Counted from the stretch's first letter, positions 17,095 to 24,869 are shown. The stretch: 31,532 nt of DNA from Candidatus Bathyarchaeota archaeon (GCA_005884605.1 VBBE01000028.1:1-31532); one strand, 5' to 3'. Translations and numbers: made by a program. The notes: generated by a model not told the origin, from the letters alone.

Positions 17095-18342
17095 TCAGGT
17101 GTCGCGCCCAATGGCACGGTTCTTAACGATTTGCCGAAGCTCCCTTATACTCAATCCAGTTTCATTCGATATTCTTCGAAGGTCTTCGTACTCCACTTTG
17201 CCGCTCGTGGAATGACCGGTTGATGTAAGTGCCCTCTTTACTCTGACCTGGAACTTTTTCCCTTCAACATCGAGCGTGATTGTGCTATTGGCTCTTCTGC
17301 TGATGTGTCTCGAAACCGGTATCTCTCGGACCCCAAGGGTCCCGGTTTCCTCCATAAGCAGTTCAGCCAGATGTTCGGTCTTTGTCTTGTCAGCGATGAC
17401 GGAGATCAAATGGCCTGGCCGATTTTTCTTCATGAAGACAGGAGTGATGGATACGTCTCGGGCTCCTGCTTCCATCAACCTCTCGACAGCCCGTCCAATT
17501 ACTTCGCCGGAAACGTCGTCCAAGTTGGTCTCTAAGACCACGACTTCATCGTGAGCATGACCATTCCCTGAGAGTTCTCCAACTGTCAGACGGAGAATAT
17601 TGGCCACCAGGTCCAGATCCTTCGCTCCGGCCCCATACCCGATTTTCTCGGGCATGATAACTGGAACTTCACTCGTGCGATTGCTTGGCAGGTTGACTGC
17701 TATTGCTGCGCCTGTGGGTGTTGTCAATTCGAATTGTACATTGCCCGTTTTCGTGGGAAACTTGTGGGCTCGCAGGATTTCGGCGACTGCAGGCGCGGGG
17801 TTTGGATAGGTTCGGCCAGAGAAGCTCGTTACTCCTGTTCCAACTGCAATCGGGCTACTCCACCATTTGCTCCCTGATAATTCGAGTTCATCCGCAAGGT
17901 ATGCTACACCGAGTATGTCCACGAGAGTGTCTGCGGATCCGAGCTCGTGCAGTTCAACCTCCTTGGTGGAGTGGCCGTGGACCCGAGACTCAGCTGAGGC
18001 CAGCGTGTCTAAGACGGATTTGACAAAGGCAGTTCCCCACTCGGAGAGACCCAATGCTCCTGCGCACTTCACAGCAGATAACTGGAGATCACTGGCCTTT
18101 CTCTTAGAGACTTTTTCTTCAGACCTCACTTGGACCAGTTGTGCGCTGATCTCTCCTCTCTGCACTCTGGTCGTCTTGACCCGGACATGACTCGCGCCCG
18201 GAAGATTATTTTCGACAACCTGAGCGACTTTTCCCAGACTCTTTGAACTGCCGCCTAGATCGATTAGAGCGCCTAGGAATTTGTCTCCGGAGGCTCCTGA
18301 AGAGCTAGCGTCGATTATCACAGCACTTCCAGAAGCTCTCAT
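17095..18342 (-). CDS. larC: Nickel pincer cofactor biosynthesis protein LarC (DUF111 family)
   Basis: 415 residues from the ATG at 18342 (a GTG at 18372 would add 10). LarC family signs: IDASSSGASGDKFLGALIDLG at the N-terminus, HELGSADTLVDILG, the loop GVTSFSGRTYPNPAPA, TTPTGAAI, then ETNLDDVSGEVIG and MKKNRPGHLISVI in the C-terminal half. In Lactobacillus LarC inserts nickel into the pyridinium dithiocarboxylate precursor in a CTP-dependent step, completing the cofactor of lactate racemase and LarA-like enzymes. No larB, larE or larA is in the window. The shared box A at about 18374-18384 gives a start between the GTG and the ATG, which favours the ATG. A membrane protein follows in the same operon. 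Confidence 0.9.
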   Translation of the reverse strand: MRASGSAVIIDASSSGASGDKFLGALIDLGGSSKSLGKVAQVVENNLPGASHVRVKTTRVQRGEISAQLVQVRSEEKVSKRKASDLQLSAVKCAGALGLSEWGTAFVKSVLDTLASAESRVHGHSTKEVELHELGSADTLVDILGVAYLADELELSGSKWWSSPIAVGTGVTSFSGRTYPNPAPAVAEILRAHKFPTKTGNVQFELTTPTGAAIAVNLPSNRTSEVPVIMPEKIGYGAGAKDLDLVANILRLTVGELSGNGHAHDEVVVLETNLDDVSGEVIGRAVERLMEAGARDVSITPVFMKKNRPGHLISVIADKTKTEHLAELLMEETGTLGVREIPVSRHISRRANSTITLDVEGKKFQVRVKRALTSTGHSTSGKVEYEDLRRISNETGLSIRELRQIVKNRAIGRDT

Positions 18343-18373
18343 GCTGACCTGTCCAACCGTTCGCGTGGGCACA

Positions 18374-18384
18374 AGTATTAATCA
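18374..18384. promoter_or_regulatory. Shared box A between larC and the small Cys protein
   Basis: GTATTAATCA lies between the divergent starts. It is about 34 nt from the TTG at 18413 on the plus strand and about 37 nt from the ATG at 18342 on the minus strand, suitable for both. Near-symmetric TTAA centre. Confidence 0.35.
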
Positions 18385-18412
18385 AGCTATTTCGAGAATA
18401 TCACGATCGGTT

Positions 18413-18685
18413 TTGGAGCCTAAGCCTGACAACTCCTGCGTCTACGGCCTCGGCGAATGCCCCGTCCTCACAGTCGTAGGGGAGAAGATGAAAGATATGG
18501 AACAGCGATCCAAAGTCTTCCCAACGGACCCTGGGGCAGCGGCTGTAAGCCAGATGATACAACCGTTTCTGCAGCTGAACGCTAATATCTATGCGATGCT
18601 TCCCTCTTTCTGTCCCAATTGTCCCAAAAGGATAGTTGCGGTCGAGAAGGAGTTAGTTCAGATAAGGCATCAGACAGTCAAGTAA
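18413..18685 (+). CDS. Small cysteine-containing protein, unknown function
   Basis: About 90 residues from the TTG at 18413. The frame is open further upstream (to 18281), but that part is antisense to larC and lies above the promoter. Cysteines occur as C-V-Y-G-L-G-E-C (C9, C16) and F-C-P-N-C (C66, C69), a spacing that could hold one metal ion or form disulphides. The middle is helical (VVGEKMKDMEQRSKVF, MIQPFLQLNANIYAML). No membrane segment. I have no named family for it. It faces larC across a shared promoter. Confidence 0.6.
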   Translation: MEPKPDNSCVYGLGECPVLTVVGEKMKDMEQRSKVFPTDPGAAAVSQMIQPFLQLNANIYAMLPSFCPNCPKRIVAVEKELVQIRHQTVK

Positions 18686-18765
18686 GATGTTATGGTTAGA
18701 GTCGAAGAAATCTCCCATTCCCTCAATTCAGGGACTAGGTCTTGGGCTGCGCGTTGAGAGTTTGA

Positions 18766-18965
18766 CTACTTGTTGGTTACCGTTACCGTTACTGTTGCTG
18801 AGATGGAGTGAATTGTCGTTCCACTGGTTCCGGTTTTCGTGACAGTGTACGTTCTAGCATTGGTGGAACGATGAGTAAAGAGGTTAACGTAGTGGCGTCG
18901 GTGGGGTTGGAGGCTGTTAGGGTCACGCTGGCGATGGAGGAAAGAGTCGGCGGGTGTTTGACCTG
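18766..18965 (-). pseudogene. Remnant of a secreted Thr/Val-rich Ig-like repeat protein
   Basis: Two minus-strand frames each look like part of the beta-sandwich repeats common in archaeal surface proteins. One reads SVTLTASNPTDATTLTS; the other, shifted by one base, reads TNARTYTVTKTGTSG and SISATVTVTVTNK up to a TAG at 18766. Together they resemble the last strands of one such domain with a frameshift between them near 18860-18875. No start or upstream domains remain, so it is a gene fragment. The plus-strand frame opposite is probably a shadow. Confidence 0.5.
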
Positions 18966-19062
18966 CACTCGTTCCGGGAGCATGTCACCCAACGGGGGAG
19001 GGTCCGGTTGAGCTCAACTCTTATTCCCCTCCAGTTTTATTCCTCCAGGTCCTTGTAGGGGA

Positions 19063-19377
19063 ATGAGGGTAGTGGGGAAAATGACCGGTTTCAAGGAAGC
19101 TACCTTCATCGAAGGAAAACTGGTTCGTATCGCGAAAGGGAAGATAGAGGTCGAATGCGAAGATGATGGAACAGGAGAACCGGCGCTTCTAACGCTGAAA
19201 TTGGGAGATGTGGACATCGATCTTGACACGATCGGTGAGGAAGTCAGGGTTGTCATTGTGGACGGTAGGGTAGCTCGAATAACACGTTTGTCCCGGAAAT
19301 CCCGGGAGAAGCCACACCAAGAATTGTACGGAGTTTCAGGTTCTCCTCATGAGGCAGGATCAGACTTGGCCGGCTAA
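19063..19377 (+). CDS. Small beta-rich protein of unknown function
   Basis: 104 residues from the ATG at 19063, or 98 from the ATG at 19081 (MTGFKEATFIEGKLVRIAKG). Residues about 14-80 alternate strands and turns (EGKLVRIAKGKIEVECEDDG, LLTLKLGDVDIDLDTIGEEVRVVIVDGRVARI), like a small SH3/OB-type barrel. The C-terminal 25 residues are polar and probably disordered. No signal or membrane segment. An A/T stretch (GTTTTATTCC, about 19035-19044) lies in the expected promoter position. Function unknown. Confidence 0.6.
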   Translation: MRVVGKMTGFKEATFIEGKLVRIAKGKIEVECEDDGTGEPALLTLKLGDVDIDLDTIGEEVRVVIVDGRVARITRLSRKSREKPHQELYGVSGSPHEAGSDLAG

Positions 19378-19853
19378 GCCCCCTACAACGCATTTCTCCA
19401 AGGAGCGATAAGGTGGGGGTTGCCGTTTGTAGCTAAATCAAACTTCTCTTTGCCCCGAATCCTGAGACTCGCCCGGAATACTTGCCTGACAGCGAATGAC
19501 CCCTCCGGAACAGGGAGGTATTGTTCGACCACTTTGCATAGGATGAATGGCTCACTCGAACATGTGAGAAAACAAGGCAATTTCTCGATACGAAGCAACT
19601 TCGAGAAACGAACAGTTCAGCTTCTCAGTGATGGGCTAGACTATCTATCGGGAAGGTTCCCATGGATTTAGGACGCTGATCATCTATGATTCCAACTTAG
19701 TAGTATCAGCGATAGCATGAGCCAGATCGCGGTTGTAACAGCGAGCTTTCTCGATTCTTCCAGGCCTAGGAATGGGACTTTGTGCTCTTCACTGCTTTCT
19801 TGAACAGTTCTACGAAACGGAGAGCCGCTTCGGCGTCGGGAGGAGAAGCGGTC
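19378..19853. other. 476-bp gap, no supported gene
   Basis: An 83-codon plus frame (19420-19671, TTG) and a 71-codon minus frame (19383-19598) overlap each other. Neither has a recognisable motif. The plus frame ends in a helix-like FEKRTVQLLSDGLDYLSG and is the better candidate, but I would not call it without homologues. Confidence 0.35.
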
Positions 19854-20201
19854 TTACGTGGGAGCTTTGGACGTGTTTTCGAATCGTTTGGCAAGGCCGA
19901 ACATTCCAAGGAAGAGAGCCACGCCCGCTGCTATGTTAATTGCTGAGCTCAGAATCAGCGTGACCACTCCCACTGAATCTATCAGGGCAGCTAGTTGATC
20001 AGCTGGAAGAGATAGCGAGAGAAAGAGAGAAACGACATTTCTGACCGTCAGAAGGGTGAACGCAGCAATGATGAGTGTCCAAGCGCGGAACGATCCTGTC
20101 ATCTTTGTCACTCGATACGCGTAGAAGACCACTCCTGCCTGGAGGATAAGCTGGAAAACAGAGATGAAATAGAGCGTCGAGATTACAACAGTGTCGACCA
20201 T
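19854..20201 (-). CDS. Small membrane protein downstream of the KaiC-like ATPase
   Basis: 115 residues from ATG. Three to four hydrophobic segments: about 5-29, 39-60 and 72-104, the last possibly a hairpin. The layout of short loops with VFYAYRVTKMTGSFRAW between the first two resembles the N-terminal sensing region of some archaeal histidine kinases, but no kinase or output domain follows. It starts 11 bp after the ATPase stop and is the last gene of that operon. It may tether or sense for the upstream regulators (inference). Confidence 0.65.
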   Translation of the reverse strand: MVDTVVISTLYFISVFQLILQAGVVFYAYRVTKMTGSFRAWTLIIAAFTLLTVRNVVSLFLSLSLPADQLAALIDSVGVVTLILSSAINIAAGVALFLGMFGLAKRFENTSKAPT

Positions 20202-20212
20202 TCACTGTTCGC

Positions 20213-21052
20213 CTACTTTCGCTTCTCCGAGGCTCCGCGGAACAGTTCCATGAATTTCTCCGATGCCACCTTTCTCGGTGAACCGCTTATGATCCCCTCG
20301 TAGTTTGAGAACGCTGACTCTATCTTGATTCCTGCCGATGTTATCTCGAACTCTCTGAGTCTCTTGTCGTGATCACTGCCGCGCATCTTCAATATGACCA
20401 ACGCTTTTCGCATCGCGGACTCGATCTCCACCGGTTTGAGTGCGACGATACAGTCGACCAGGAAGCTCAGCCCTACATCGGTTACGCTGAAGGATCCGCC
20501 GCTTATCTGAGGTGACTCCCAGAGCAGCAAGGAACTGACTCCCCGAGTCTTCAGATACCGTATCACTCGGTAGGCTTCCATTCTCATATCATCTCTCTTC
20601 ACAAACATCTCTAGATGGCTTAGAGAGTCGATCACAAGTCGTCGAGGCTGAATGTCCCGAAGGACGTCCTCTAGCAAGCTATCGTCGCTGGACTCCAAGA
20701 GGAGGTTTGGAGAAGTGCAGATTACACGGAACTTATCCTCCTCTTCCATTTTTCGGAGGTCCCAACCGAAGTTCTTCGCATCTCTATAGATCTGGTCTGG
20801 GAGTTCCTCGAAGGTTACGTAGATTCCGGGTTCGCCTAGGTTTATTCCGTTGACAAGATACTGAAGAGCAAGGGTTGTTTTTCCTGTGCCTGCGCTTCCG
20901 GCAAGCATTACGGCGTCACCTGGCATGAACCCTCCCCTCAGCATCTCGTCTAGCTCTACAATTCCAGTCTTGACGCGAAGACCTCCTATTGCCTCGCTGG
21001 AGAACAATTTATCGAACCCGGAGGCTCTGGTCTTGGGATGGGCTGCGCTCAT
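20213..21052 (-). CDS. KaiC-like RecA-superfamily ATPase
   Basis: 279 residues from ATG, one RecA-like domain. Walker A is GSAGTGKTT (52-60), the paired glutamates are TFEELP (E82, E83), and Walker B is RRLVIDSLS (D142). Preceding TGIVELDEMLRGGFMPG is the usual KaiC/GvpD opening. Single-domain KaiC homologues are numerous in archaea and are thought to act in signalling, often beside regulators; they are not clock proteins. Its ATG overlaps the stop of the winged-helix gene (ATGA), and a membrane protein follows 11 bp after it, making a tight four-gene operon starting at 21749. Confidence 0.9.
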   Translation of the reverse strand: MSAAHPKTRASGFDKLFSSEAIGGLRVKTGIVELDEMLRGGFMPGDAVMLAGSAGTGKTTLALQYLVNGINLGEPGIYVTFEELPDQIYRDAKNFGWDLRKMEEEDKFRVICTSPNLLLESSDDSLLEDVLRDIQPRRLVIDSLSHLEMFVKRDDMRMEAYRVIRYLKTRGVSSLLLWESPQISGGSFSVTDVGLSFLVDCIVALKPVEIESAMRKALVILKMRGSDHDKRLREFEITSAGIKIESAFSNYEGIISGSPRKVASEKFMELFRGASEKRK

Positions 21053-21369
21053 CGCTCTTCCCCTACCTTGAGGGTTTTCAGGTGGTTTGCAACAGACTCT
21101 AGAAGCTCCCGGTCTTTAGTACGATCTAAGTATACAACCTCCGAGGCTCCGATTCTCTTCTGCTTGAGAACCCCTAGTTCCAAAAGTTCTCTGACTTCGG
21201 AAATTACCGCGACAGTCGTTCTTCCGATCCGGCGGGCTACTCCATCGACCGTATCGATGAGCCCTGGGTTTCGGTGAAAGAGGACTAGAAGGTCTCCTCT
21301 GACCTCTGATCCGAGGAGGGTCGACAGTATCTCTGATCCGCTCACTTCAGTCTGCTCTCCACGAAACAA
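21049..21369 (-). CDS. Winged-helix regulator
   Basis: 106 residues from TTG at 21369 (a GTG eight codons in is an alternative). The core LLGSEVRGDLLVLFHRNPGLIDTVDGVARRIGRTTVAVISEVRELLELGVLKQKRIG has the helix-turn-helix and wing pattern of archaeal MarR/ArsR-type domains: helix, DTVDGVARRIG, recognition helix TTVAVISEVRELLELG, then a wing ending SEVVYLDR. No ligand domain. It overlaps the upstream gene by 28 bp and the KaiC-like ATPase by 4 bp, so its protein is made together with theirs. Confidence 0.75.
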   Translation of the reverse strand: MFRGEQTEVSGSEILSTLLGSEVRGDLLVLFHRNPGLIDTVDGVARRIGRTTVAVISEVRELLELGVLKQKRIGASEVVYLDRTKDRELLESVANHLKTLKVGEER

Positions 21370-21749
21370 ACCTCCCGTGCGGTTTCTAGGGATTTCTCGT
21401 AGTCAAAGCTCGCTTCTGAATCGTAGCGTATTCCCAGTTTCCGGTTCAGATCTTTGACGACGATCTTTTCCAGGACAGCGGCCCCGTTGCCGAACAGTGA
21501 TCGTAATTTTGAATCAAATTCTTTCGAGTTTTTTGTGGCGTCTAGCAATCCTTTCAAGGTGAGAATTTCTAGCACATTCCGACCCAAGGCATCTCCTACA
21601 GCCTCGCGAATCGTGCTGGCGAGCACCGAAGAGAACGCGTTCTCTGCCGCAAACCTCTGATCTGGACTCAAGGACCTGGAGACAGGTTCGAAAGTGCCAT
21701 GTGGACTGTTCCAACCCGACTCATTTACACGCGATGCCATGGCAGTCAT
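21342..21749 (-). CDS. Helical protein, NitrOD5-like (tentative), paralogue of the gene at 22016
   Basis: 135 residues from ATG. After a disordered N-terminus (1-30) the rest is helical: FAAENAFSSVLASTIREAVG, NVLEILTLKGLLDATKNSKEFDSKLRSLFG, then VLEKIVVKDLNRKLGIRYD and a final helix YEKSLETAREVC. The order (helix, leucine-rich stretch, GNGAAVLEKIVV followed by a short acid-aromatic loop) parallels the divergent protein at 22016 (KALLETLGPTVQATVYGLLG, FDDVVGALTKTLGACSRVVVHRTV, FSYTDSLRDHLALL). I recall a similar helical family, NitrOD5, in Nitrososphaera, but cannot confirm it. It heads the winged-helix/KaiC operon. Confidence 0.6.
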   Translation of the reverse strand: MTAMASRVNESGWNSPHGTFEPVSRSLSPDQRFAAENAFSSVLASTIREAVGDALGRNVLEILTLKGLLDATKNSKEFDSKLRSLFGNGAAVLEKIVVKDLNRKLGIRYDSEASFDYEKSLETAREVCFVESRLK

Positions 21750-21784
21750 GTCCTTGCTTGCTGGCGCGGTTGCTGAGAGATGAA

Positions 21785-21799
21785 CTAGGTGTAACCTAG
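21785..21799. promoter_or_regulatory. Palindrome CTAGGT-GTA-ACCTAG, candidate operator
   Basis: Six-bp perfect arms with a 3-bp centre, 36 bp upstream of the ATG at 21749, in the divergent gap between two paralogous helical-protein genes. Such a site is the size bound by a winged-helix dimer; the regulator in the same operon is a natural candidate. Purely positional. Confidence 0.35.
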
Positions 21800-22003
21800 C
21801 TTTCGAGCCTCATGTACGGGGGTTTCCGATCTTGCATTGGAGAGCCAGAGATTCGAAAGGAACAATTGGCTGAGCCGTTCGCGCCTAAAGGATTTGAGAA
21901 GAAGGCCTGGGTTTCGTCACGCATACTATGATGCTATCCGGGTGCGTCGATATGACGGGTAACAATAGCCGTATTCAATTGCCTAAGACAAGGGTGATGG
22001 GAC

Positions 22004-22010
22004 AAGGAGG
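22004..22010 (+). promoter_or_regulatory. Strong Shine-Dalgarno site AAGGAGG
   Basis: AAGGAGG ends 5 nt before the TTG at 22016 and decides that start. The ATG at 22011 is in another frame and meets a stop within seven codons. Most other genes in the window lack such a site. Confidence 0.75.
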
Positions 22011-22015
22011 ATGTT

Positions 22016-22465
22016 TTGCGGTCTTCCTTAGTTGATATTTTTTACGAAACTCTCGGATACTGTTTTGGAAAGGCCTTGCTAGAAACCCTTGGGCCTACGG
22101 TGCAGGCAACTGTCTACGGCCTGCTGGGACGTAGTGGAATCCGGAAGGAAGAAGTTTCCAACAGGTTCGATGACGTAGTAGGGGCGCTAACGAAGACTCT
22201 GGGAGCATGCTCGCGAGTCGTGGTACACAGGACAGTTGTCGAGATGTTCAAAGAGTATTCTCAGAGACTCGACTTCTCCTACACCGACTCCCTCAGGGAT
22301 CACCTTGCACTCTTGAAGGAGACTGTAGTTGCAAACCACGTCCTCCCCCATAGGCTTCGCGACGAATCAGCGTTCGACAGCGTGGAGAAACCAGACTGGG
22401 TTGATGCTCCGAAAGGTCAAGCATACAGCAGCCTCTATCCCATGAAAAAGGGCGTCAAGACCTAG
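22016..22465 (+). CDS. Helical protein, NitrOD5-like (tentative), divergent paralogue
   Basis: 149 residues from TTG, with a strong AAGGAGG 5 nt upstream. All helical: YETLGYCFGKALLETLGPTV, VYGLLGRSGIRKEEVSNRFDDVVGALTKTLG, the conserved-looking RVVVHRTVVEMFKEYS and FSYTDSLRDHLALL, then a short tail (DWVDAPKGQAYSS). Same layout as the 21342-21749 protein, on the other side of their shared promoter region. No membrane segment, no nucleotide-binding motif. It may act as an interaction or output domain for the KaiC-like system (inference). Confidence 0.65.
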   Translation: MRSSLVDIFYETLGYCFGKALLETLGPTVQATVYGLLGRSGIRKEEVSNRFDDVVGALTKTLGACSRVVVHRTVVEMFKEYSQRLDFSYTDSLRDHLALLKETVVANHVLPHRLRDESAFDSVEKPDWVDAPKGQAYSSLYPMKKGVKT

Positions 22466-22552
22466 AAACCGGCTTGACCCTTTCCAGAGCGAAACCTACA
22501 CGAAGCGGGTCCCGACCCATCGAACTGCCCAACCCTACCGGATATTATGGAA

Positions 22553-22758
22553 ATCGCCTATTATCAGCCTTAATATGGGAAATGAGAAGGGGTCGCTTAT
22601 TTCCCCCGGAATAGTTTGGCAAAAACCTAGAATCACATAGCCATCCAAGCCTGAATTGTGCCCTGATCAGCCTTTCTCGCCCATTATCCCTGCCATACAG
22701 GGAATAATTCGGCGAGGGAAAGGGGGTCTTGCACAGAGCACCTCGCGACGCAAGAGTG
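22553..22758. repeat. Dispersed repeat, copy C (two cores)
   Basis: First core ATCGCCTATTATCAGCC at 22553-22569, second core TCGCCCATTATCC at 22677-22689, then ACAGG at 22697-22701, as in copy B. Between them CCCTGATCAGCC near 22661 is another partial copy. The ACGCAAGAGTG at 22748-22758 is the exact reverse complement of an 11-mer beside copy B. Confidence 0.6.
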
Positions 22759-22934
22759 TTTGAGGGAACTCTCCGGGTTCGCGAAGTCCCCAGATTCCCC
22801 ATCAGTGACAGAATCACCATTATAGGGGTCGAGCCAACGCCCGCGCTTGACCAGAATTCATAGGAGAGGAAAAAACTTTTTGAACTCAGTTTTGAAAAAC
22901 ACTTGTTGAGATCAGGATCCGGTTTTAAAACAGA

Positions 22935-22994
22935 TGAAATCATAATCTGAAAACCAGTTCCTGAAACACGTTAGTGAAATCATGAGCTGAAAAC
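22935..22994. repeat. A/T-rich direct repeat
   Basis: TGAAATCATAATCTGAAAAC (22935-22954) and TGAAATCATGAGCTGAAAAC (22975-22994) agree at 18 of 20 positions, spaced 40 bp. Each contains CTGA; boxes resembling C (ATGAAAT) and D (CTGA) are too close for a normal C/D sRNA. Location just downstream of the phoU-like stop suggests a 3' element. Confidence 0.5.
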
Positions 22995-23084
22995 GATAAC
23001 CGTGAATTTTCTGGCCTCCCGGGGGCCTACTCAAGTCGCGCGTCGCCAAGAAAACGGCCTGGAACACTTTCGCTCAGGAGGGAG

Positions 23085-24143
23085 CTAGGCTTTTTCCCAG
23101 GCGCAGAATGCGCTCGGCGCCTCTAGATGCCTGTTGATCGCGACCTCCGCGATCGCCTCAGAATACTTCGCCATCTGCCCCACATCCCAGACGATAGACC
23201 GTAACCCAACAGCCAGGTTGACCGCCTTCACGCTTCGCATGATATCGGTTGTCAACGACCTCTCCAGTGCCTCGCAGCTCGCAACCCGCTCAATACAATC
23301 ATTCGATTTTTTCAGATCACCCTTCATCAACGCGTTAAACGAGTCCTCGATCAACAACCGGACCTTATCGCTATATTCCAAGATCCCTTTCGTGAGCTTC
23401 GGGTCAACACTCTTCGTGTCACCCTTCAACCGCAACGCCTCCTGAGCGATGTGCGAGGCCAAGTCACCCATCTGTTCCAGACTCTTCGCGATAACCCTGT
23501 TACCCACAACGTGCATCGGCCCATCAATACCAACCTCCTTCGCCACCCGCCGATCCAAAACAGCGAGCAATAATTGGCGTATGATCATCCAGTAGATACG
23601 ATCAGCCTCCTCCTCCATATGCAAAACCTCATCCGCAAGATTCGGCCGACCCTCAACCACAGCCTTCACCGCCGTCTCCAGCATCGAACTCAATATGATC
23701 TGTAAACGCCGCATCAACCCATAGATCGGGAACTTGGTCGGATCAACAAAACTCTGTAACGTAACCGATTTCAGACTCTGCTCGACAATCCCGAGACCGG
23801 TCAAACGCCTACTCACCGCCCTCACCTCTTCCAGGTGGCGTTGAGACAGCTCTTTCTTCGCAACTATCTGGATCGTATCATGACCCGTCAGATAGTTCGC
23901 GGTGATTATCCTAGTAAGAAGGTTCGGAGCATCACAAATATCCGCATCAATAACATAACGAAAGCTCTCCCGTTCACGGGTTAAACCCGGATAAACGGTT
24001 ATTCCGCCGTCAGGTTCTCGTCTGAAAGTAACAATGTCCCCTTGTTTGAGACCCACCTGTTCAACCCAGTCTTTCGGCAGCGACACTATGAGGGTTGAGT
24101 AGCCGACCTTCTGGACCTTACGAGCTTCCATCATTTGAGACAA
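23085..24143 (-). CDS. AbrB-PhoU phosphate-uptake-type regulator
   Basis: 352 residues if begun at TTG 24143; the ATG codons at 24134 and 24131 (MMEARKVQKV) fit the family better. Residues about 8-50 form an AbrB/SpoVT swapped-hairpin DNA-binding domain (VQKVGYSTLIVSLPKDWVEQVGLKQGD). Two PhoU-type three-helix bundles follow (about 130-220 and 230-335), with the acidic metal-binding faces EEEADRIYW and the helix LEQMGDLASHIAQEA. Archaeal proteins of this architecture are annotated as phosphate uptake regulators, presumably repressing transport genes; no pst genes are here. It is the most downstream gene of the minus-strand group, after thioredoxin. Confidence 0.85.
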   Translation of the reverse strand: MSQMMEARKVQKVGYSTLIVSLPKDWVEQVGLKQGDIVTFRREPDGGITVYPGLTRERESFRYVIDADICDAPNLLTRIITANYLTGHDTIQIVAKKELSQRHLEEVRAVSRRLTGLGIVEQSLKSVTLQSFVDPTKFPIYGLMRRLQIILSSMLETAVKAVVEGRPNLADEVLHMEEEADRIYWMIIRQLLLAVLDRRVAKEVGIDGPMHVVGNRVIAKSLEQMGDLASHIAQEALRLKGDTKSVDPKLTKGILEYSDKVRLLIEDSFNALMKGDLKKSNDCIERVASCEALERSLTTDIMRSVKAVNLAVGLRSIVWDVGQMAKYSEAIAEVAINRHLEAPSAFCAWEKA

Positions 24144-24256
24144 GCCGAGGATCCTCTATACAACATAGAATTGTCAGGAGAATATAGAGTTGAGCTTGGA
24201 AGTAAGGTCCATCTATACTGGTCCAGTCTGCTCGAGAAGACGGCCGGAAAAATCGG

Positions 24257-24604
24257 TTACATGTACTTTTTCAGAACAGCTTCTATTTTCGCTTTCGGAA
24301 CAGCGCCCACGATCTGGTCGACAAGCTTCCCCTGCTTGACAACAAGCATCGTCGGAATCGCCATTATCCCGAAGCGCCCGGAAACAGCAGGATTCTCGTC
24401 AGTGTTCAATTTTCCAAACACGACCTTTCCTGAATACTCCTTCGCCAACGCATCAACGATTGGACCGACGATGCGACAGGGACCACACCAAGGCGCCCAG
24501 CAATCAATAACAGTTAGAGAGTACTTCTGGACAAACTCGTCGAAACTTGAATCCTCTACCTTAACTGGCTCAGCCGGGAAATCGGCCATCTTTGTCAACT
24601 TCAA
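24257..24604 (-). CDS. Thioredoxin
   Basis: 115 residues from TTG 24604, or 110 from the ATG at 24589 (MADFPAEPVKV), which suits the usual thioredoxin length and the promoter spacing. The active site is WCGPC (about 39-43) in WAPWCGPCRIVGP, with the cis-proline loop MAIPTM and the G-rich C-terminal part VDQIVGAVPK. It is a cytoplasmic disulphide reductase. It has its own box A (CTATATAT, minus strand, 24625-24632) inside the end of the upstream winged-helix gene, so it is transcribed apart from the Cdc48 group. Confidence 0.95.
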   Translation of the reverse strand: MKLTKMADFPAEPVKVEDSSFDEFVQKYSLTVIDCWAPWCGPCRIVGPIVDALAKEYSGKVVFGKLNTDENPAVSGRFGIMAIPTMLVVKQGKLVDQIVGAVPKAKIEAVLKKYM

Positions 24605-24624
24605 CCTTATCGGATTCCCGTTGG

Positions 24625-24632
24625 ATATATAG
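24625..24632 (-). promoter_or_regulatory. Box A of the thioredoxin gene
   Basis: CTATATAT on the minus strand, centred about 24 nt from the TTG at 24604 and 39 nt from the ATG at 24589. The clearest TATA element in the window. Confidence 0.55.
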
Positions 24633-24638
24633 TTCTCA

Positions 24639-24869
24639 CTAGAATTTCCCGGCCAACTCCACCTGACGCTTACCCTTCATCAACCTAGAGACTCTCAACA
24701 CGCCCCCAAGTTCTAGCTTCATCAGGTTCTTGTTCAGTTCTCGGAAGCTAACTTCGCCAAAGCTGGCTTTCAGTTCCTTATGGAGCTCGATATCTGTTAA
24801 AGGTCCCTTCTTTTCGACAAGTTCCACGATTGCAAGGGACATAGGCCTCGGGCTCCAGATATTGTTCAA
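24639..24869 (-). CDS. Small winged-helix protein
   Basis: 76 residues from TTG 24869, or 67 from ATG 24842 (MSLAIVELVEKKGPLT). The sequence follows a winged-helix pattern: helix SLAIVELVEKKG, PLTDIELHKEL, recognition helix FRELNKNLMKLELGG, wing VLRVSRLMKGKRQVELAG. It lacks any other domain. It follows Cdc48 after 39 bp and is probably co-transcribed with it. Confidence 0.7.
   Translation of the reverse strand: MNNIWSPRPMSLAIVELVEKKGPLTDIELHKELKASFGEVSFRELNKNLMKLELGGVLRVSRLMKGKRQVELAGKF

Larger units (their letters stand above)
22466..23084. other. 619-bp non-coding region between convergent genes
   Basis: This holds repeat copy C (22553-22758), a 132-codon minus frame (22545-22943) of unconvincing composition that spans the repeat, and an A/T-rich direct repeat at about 22935-22994. 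I see no protein family and no tRNA that folds acceptably. Confidence 0.5.

Noticed and set aside
22545..22943. 132-codon minus frame across repeat copy C
   Set aside because: It spans a dispersed repeat, has poor start signals and no family resemblance.
22935..22994. C/D-box guide RNA
   Set aside because: The C-like ATGAAAT and D-like CTGA are only about 6-7 nt apart, too short for a guide.
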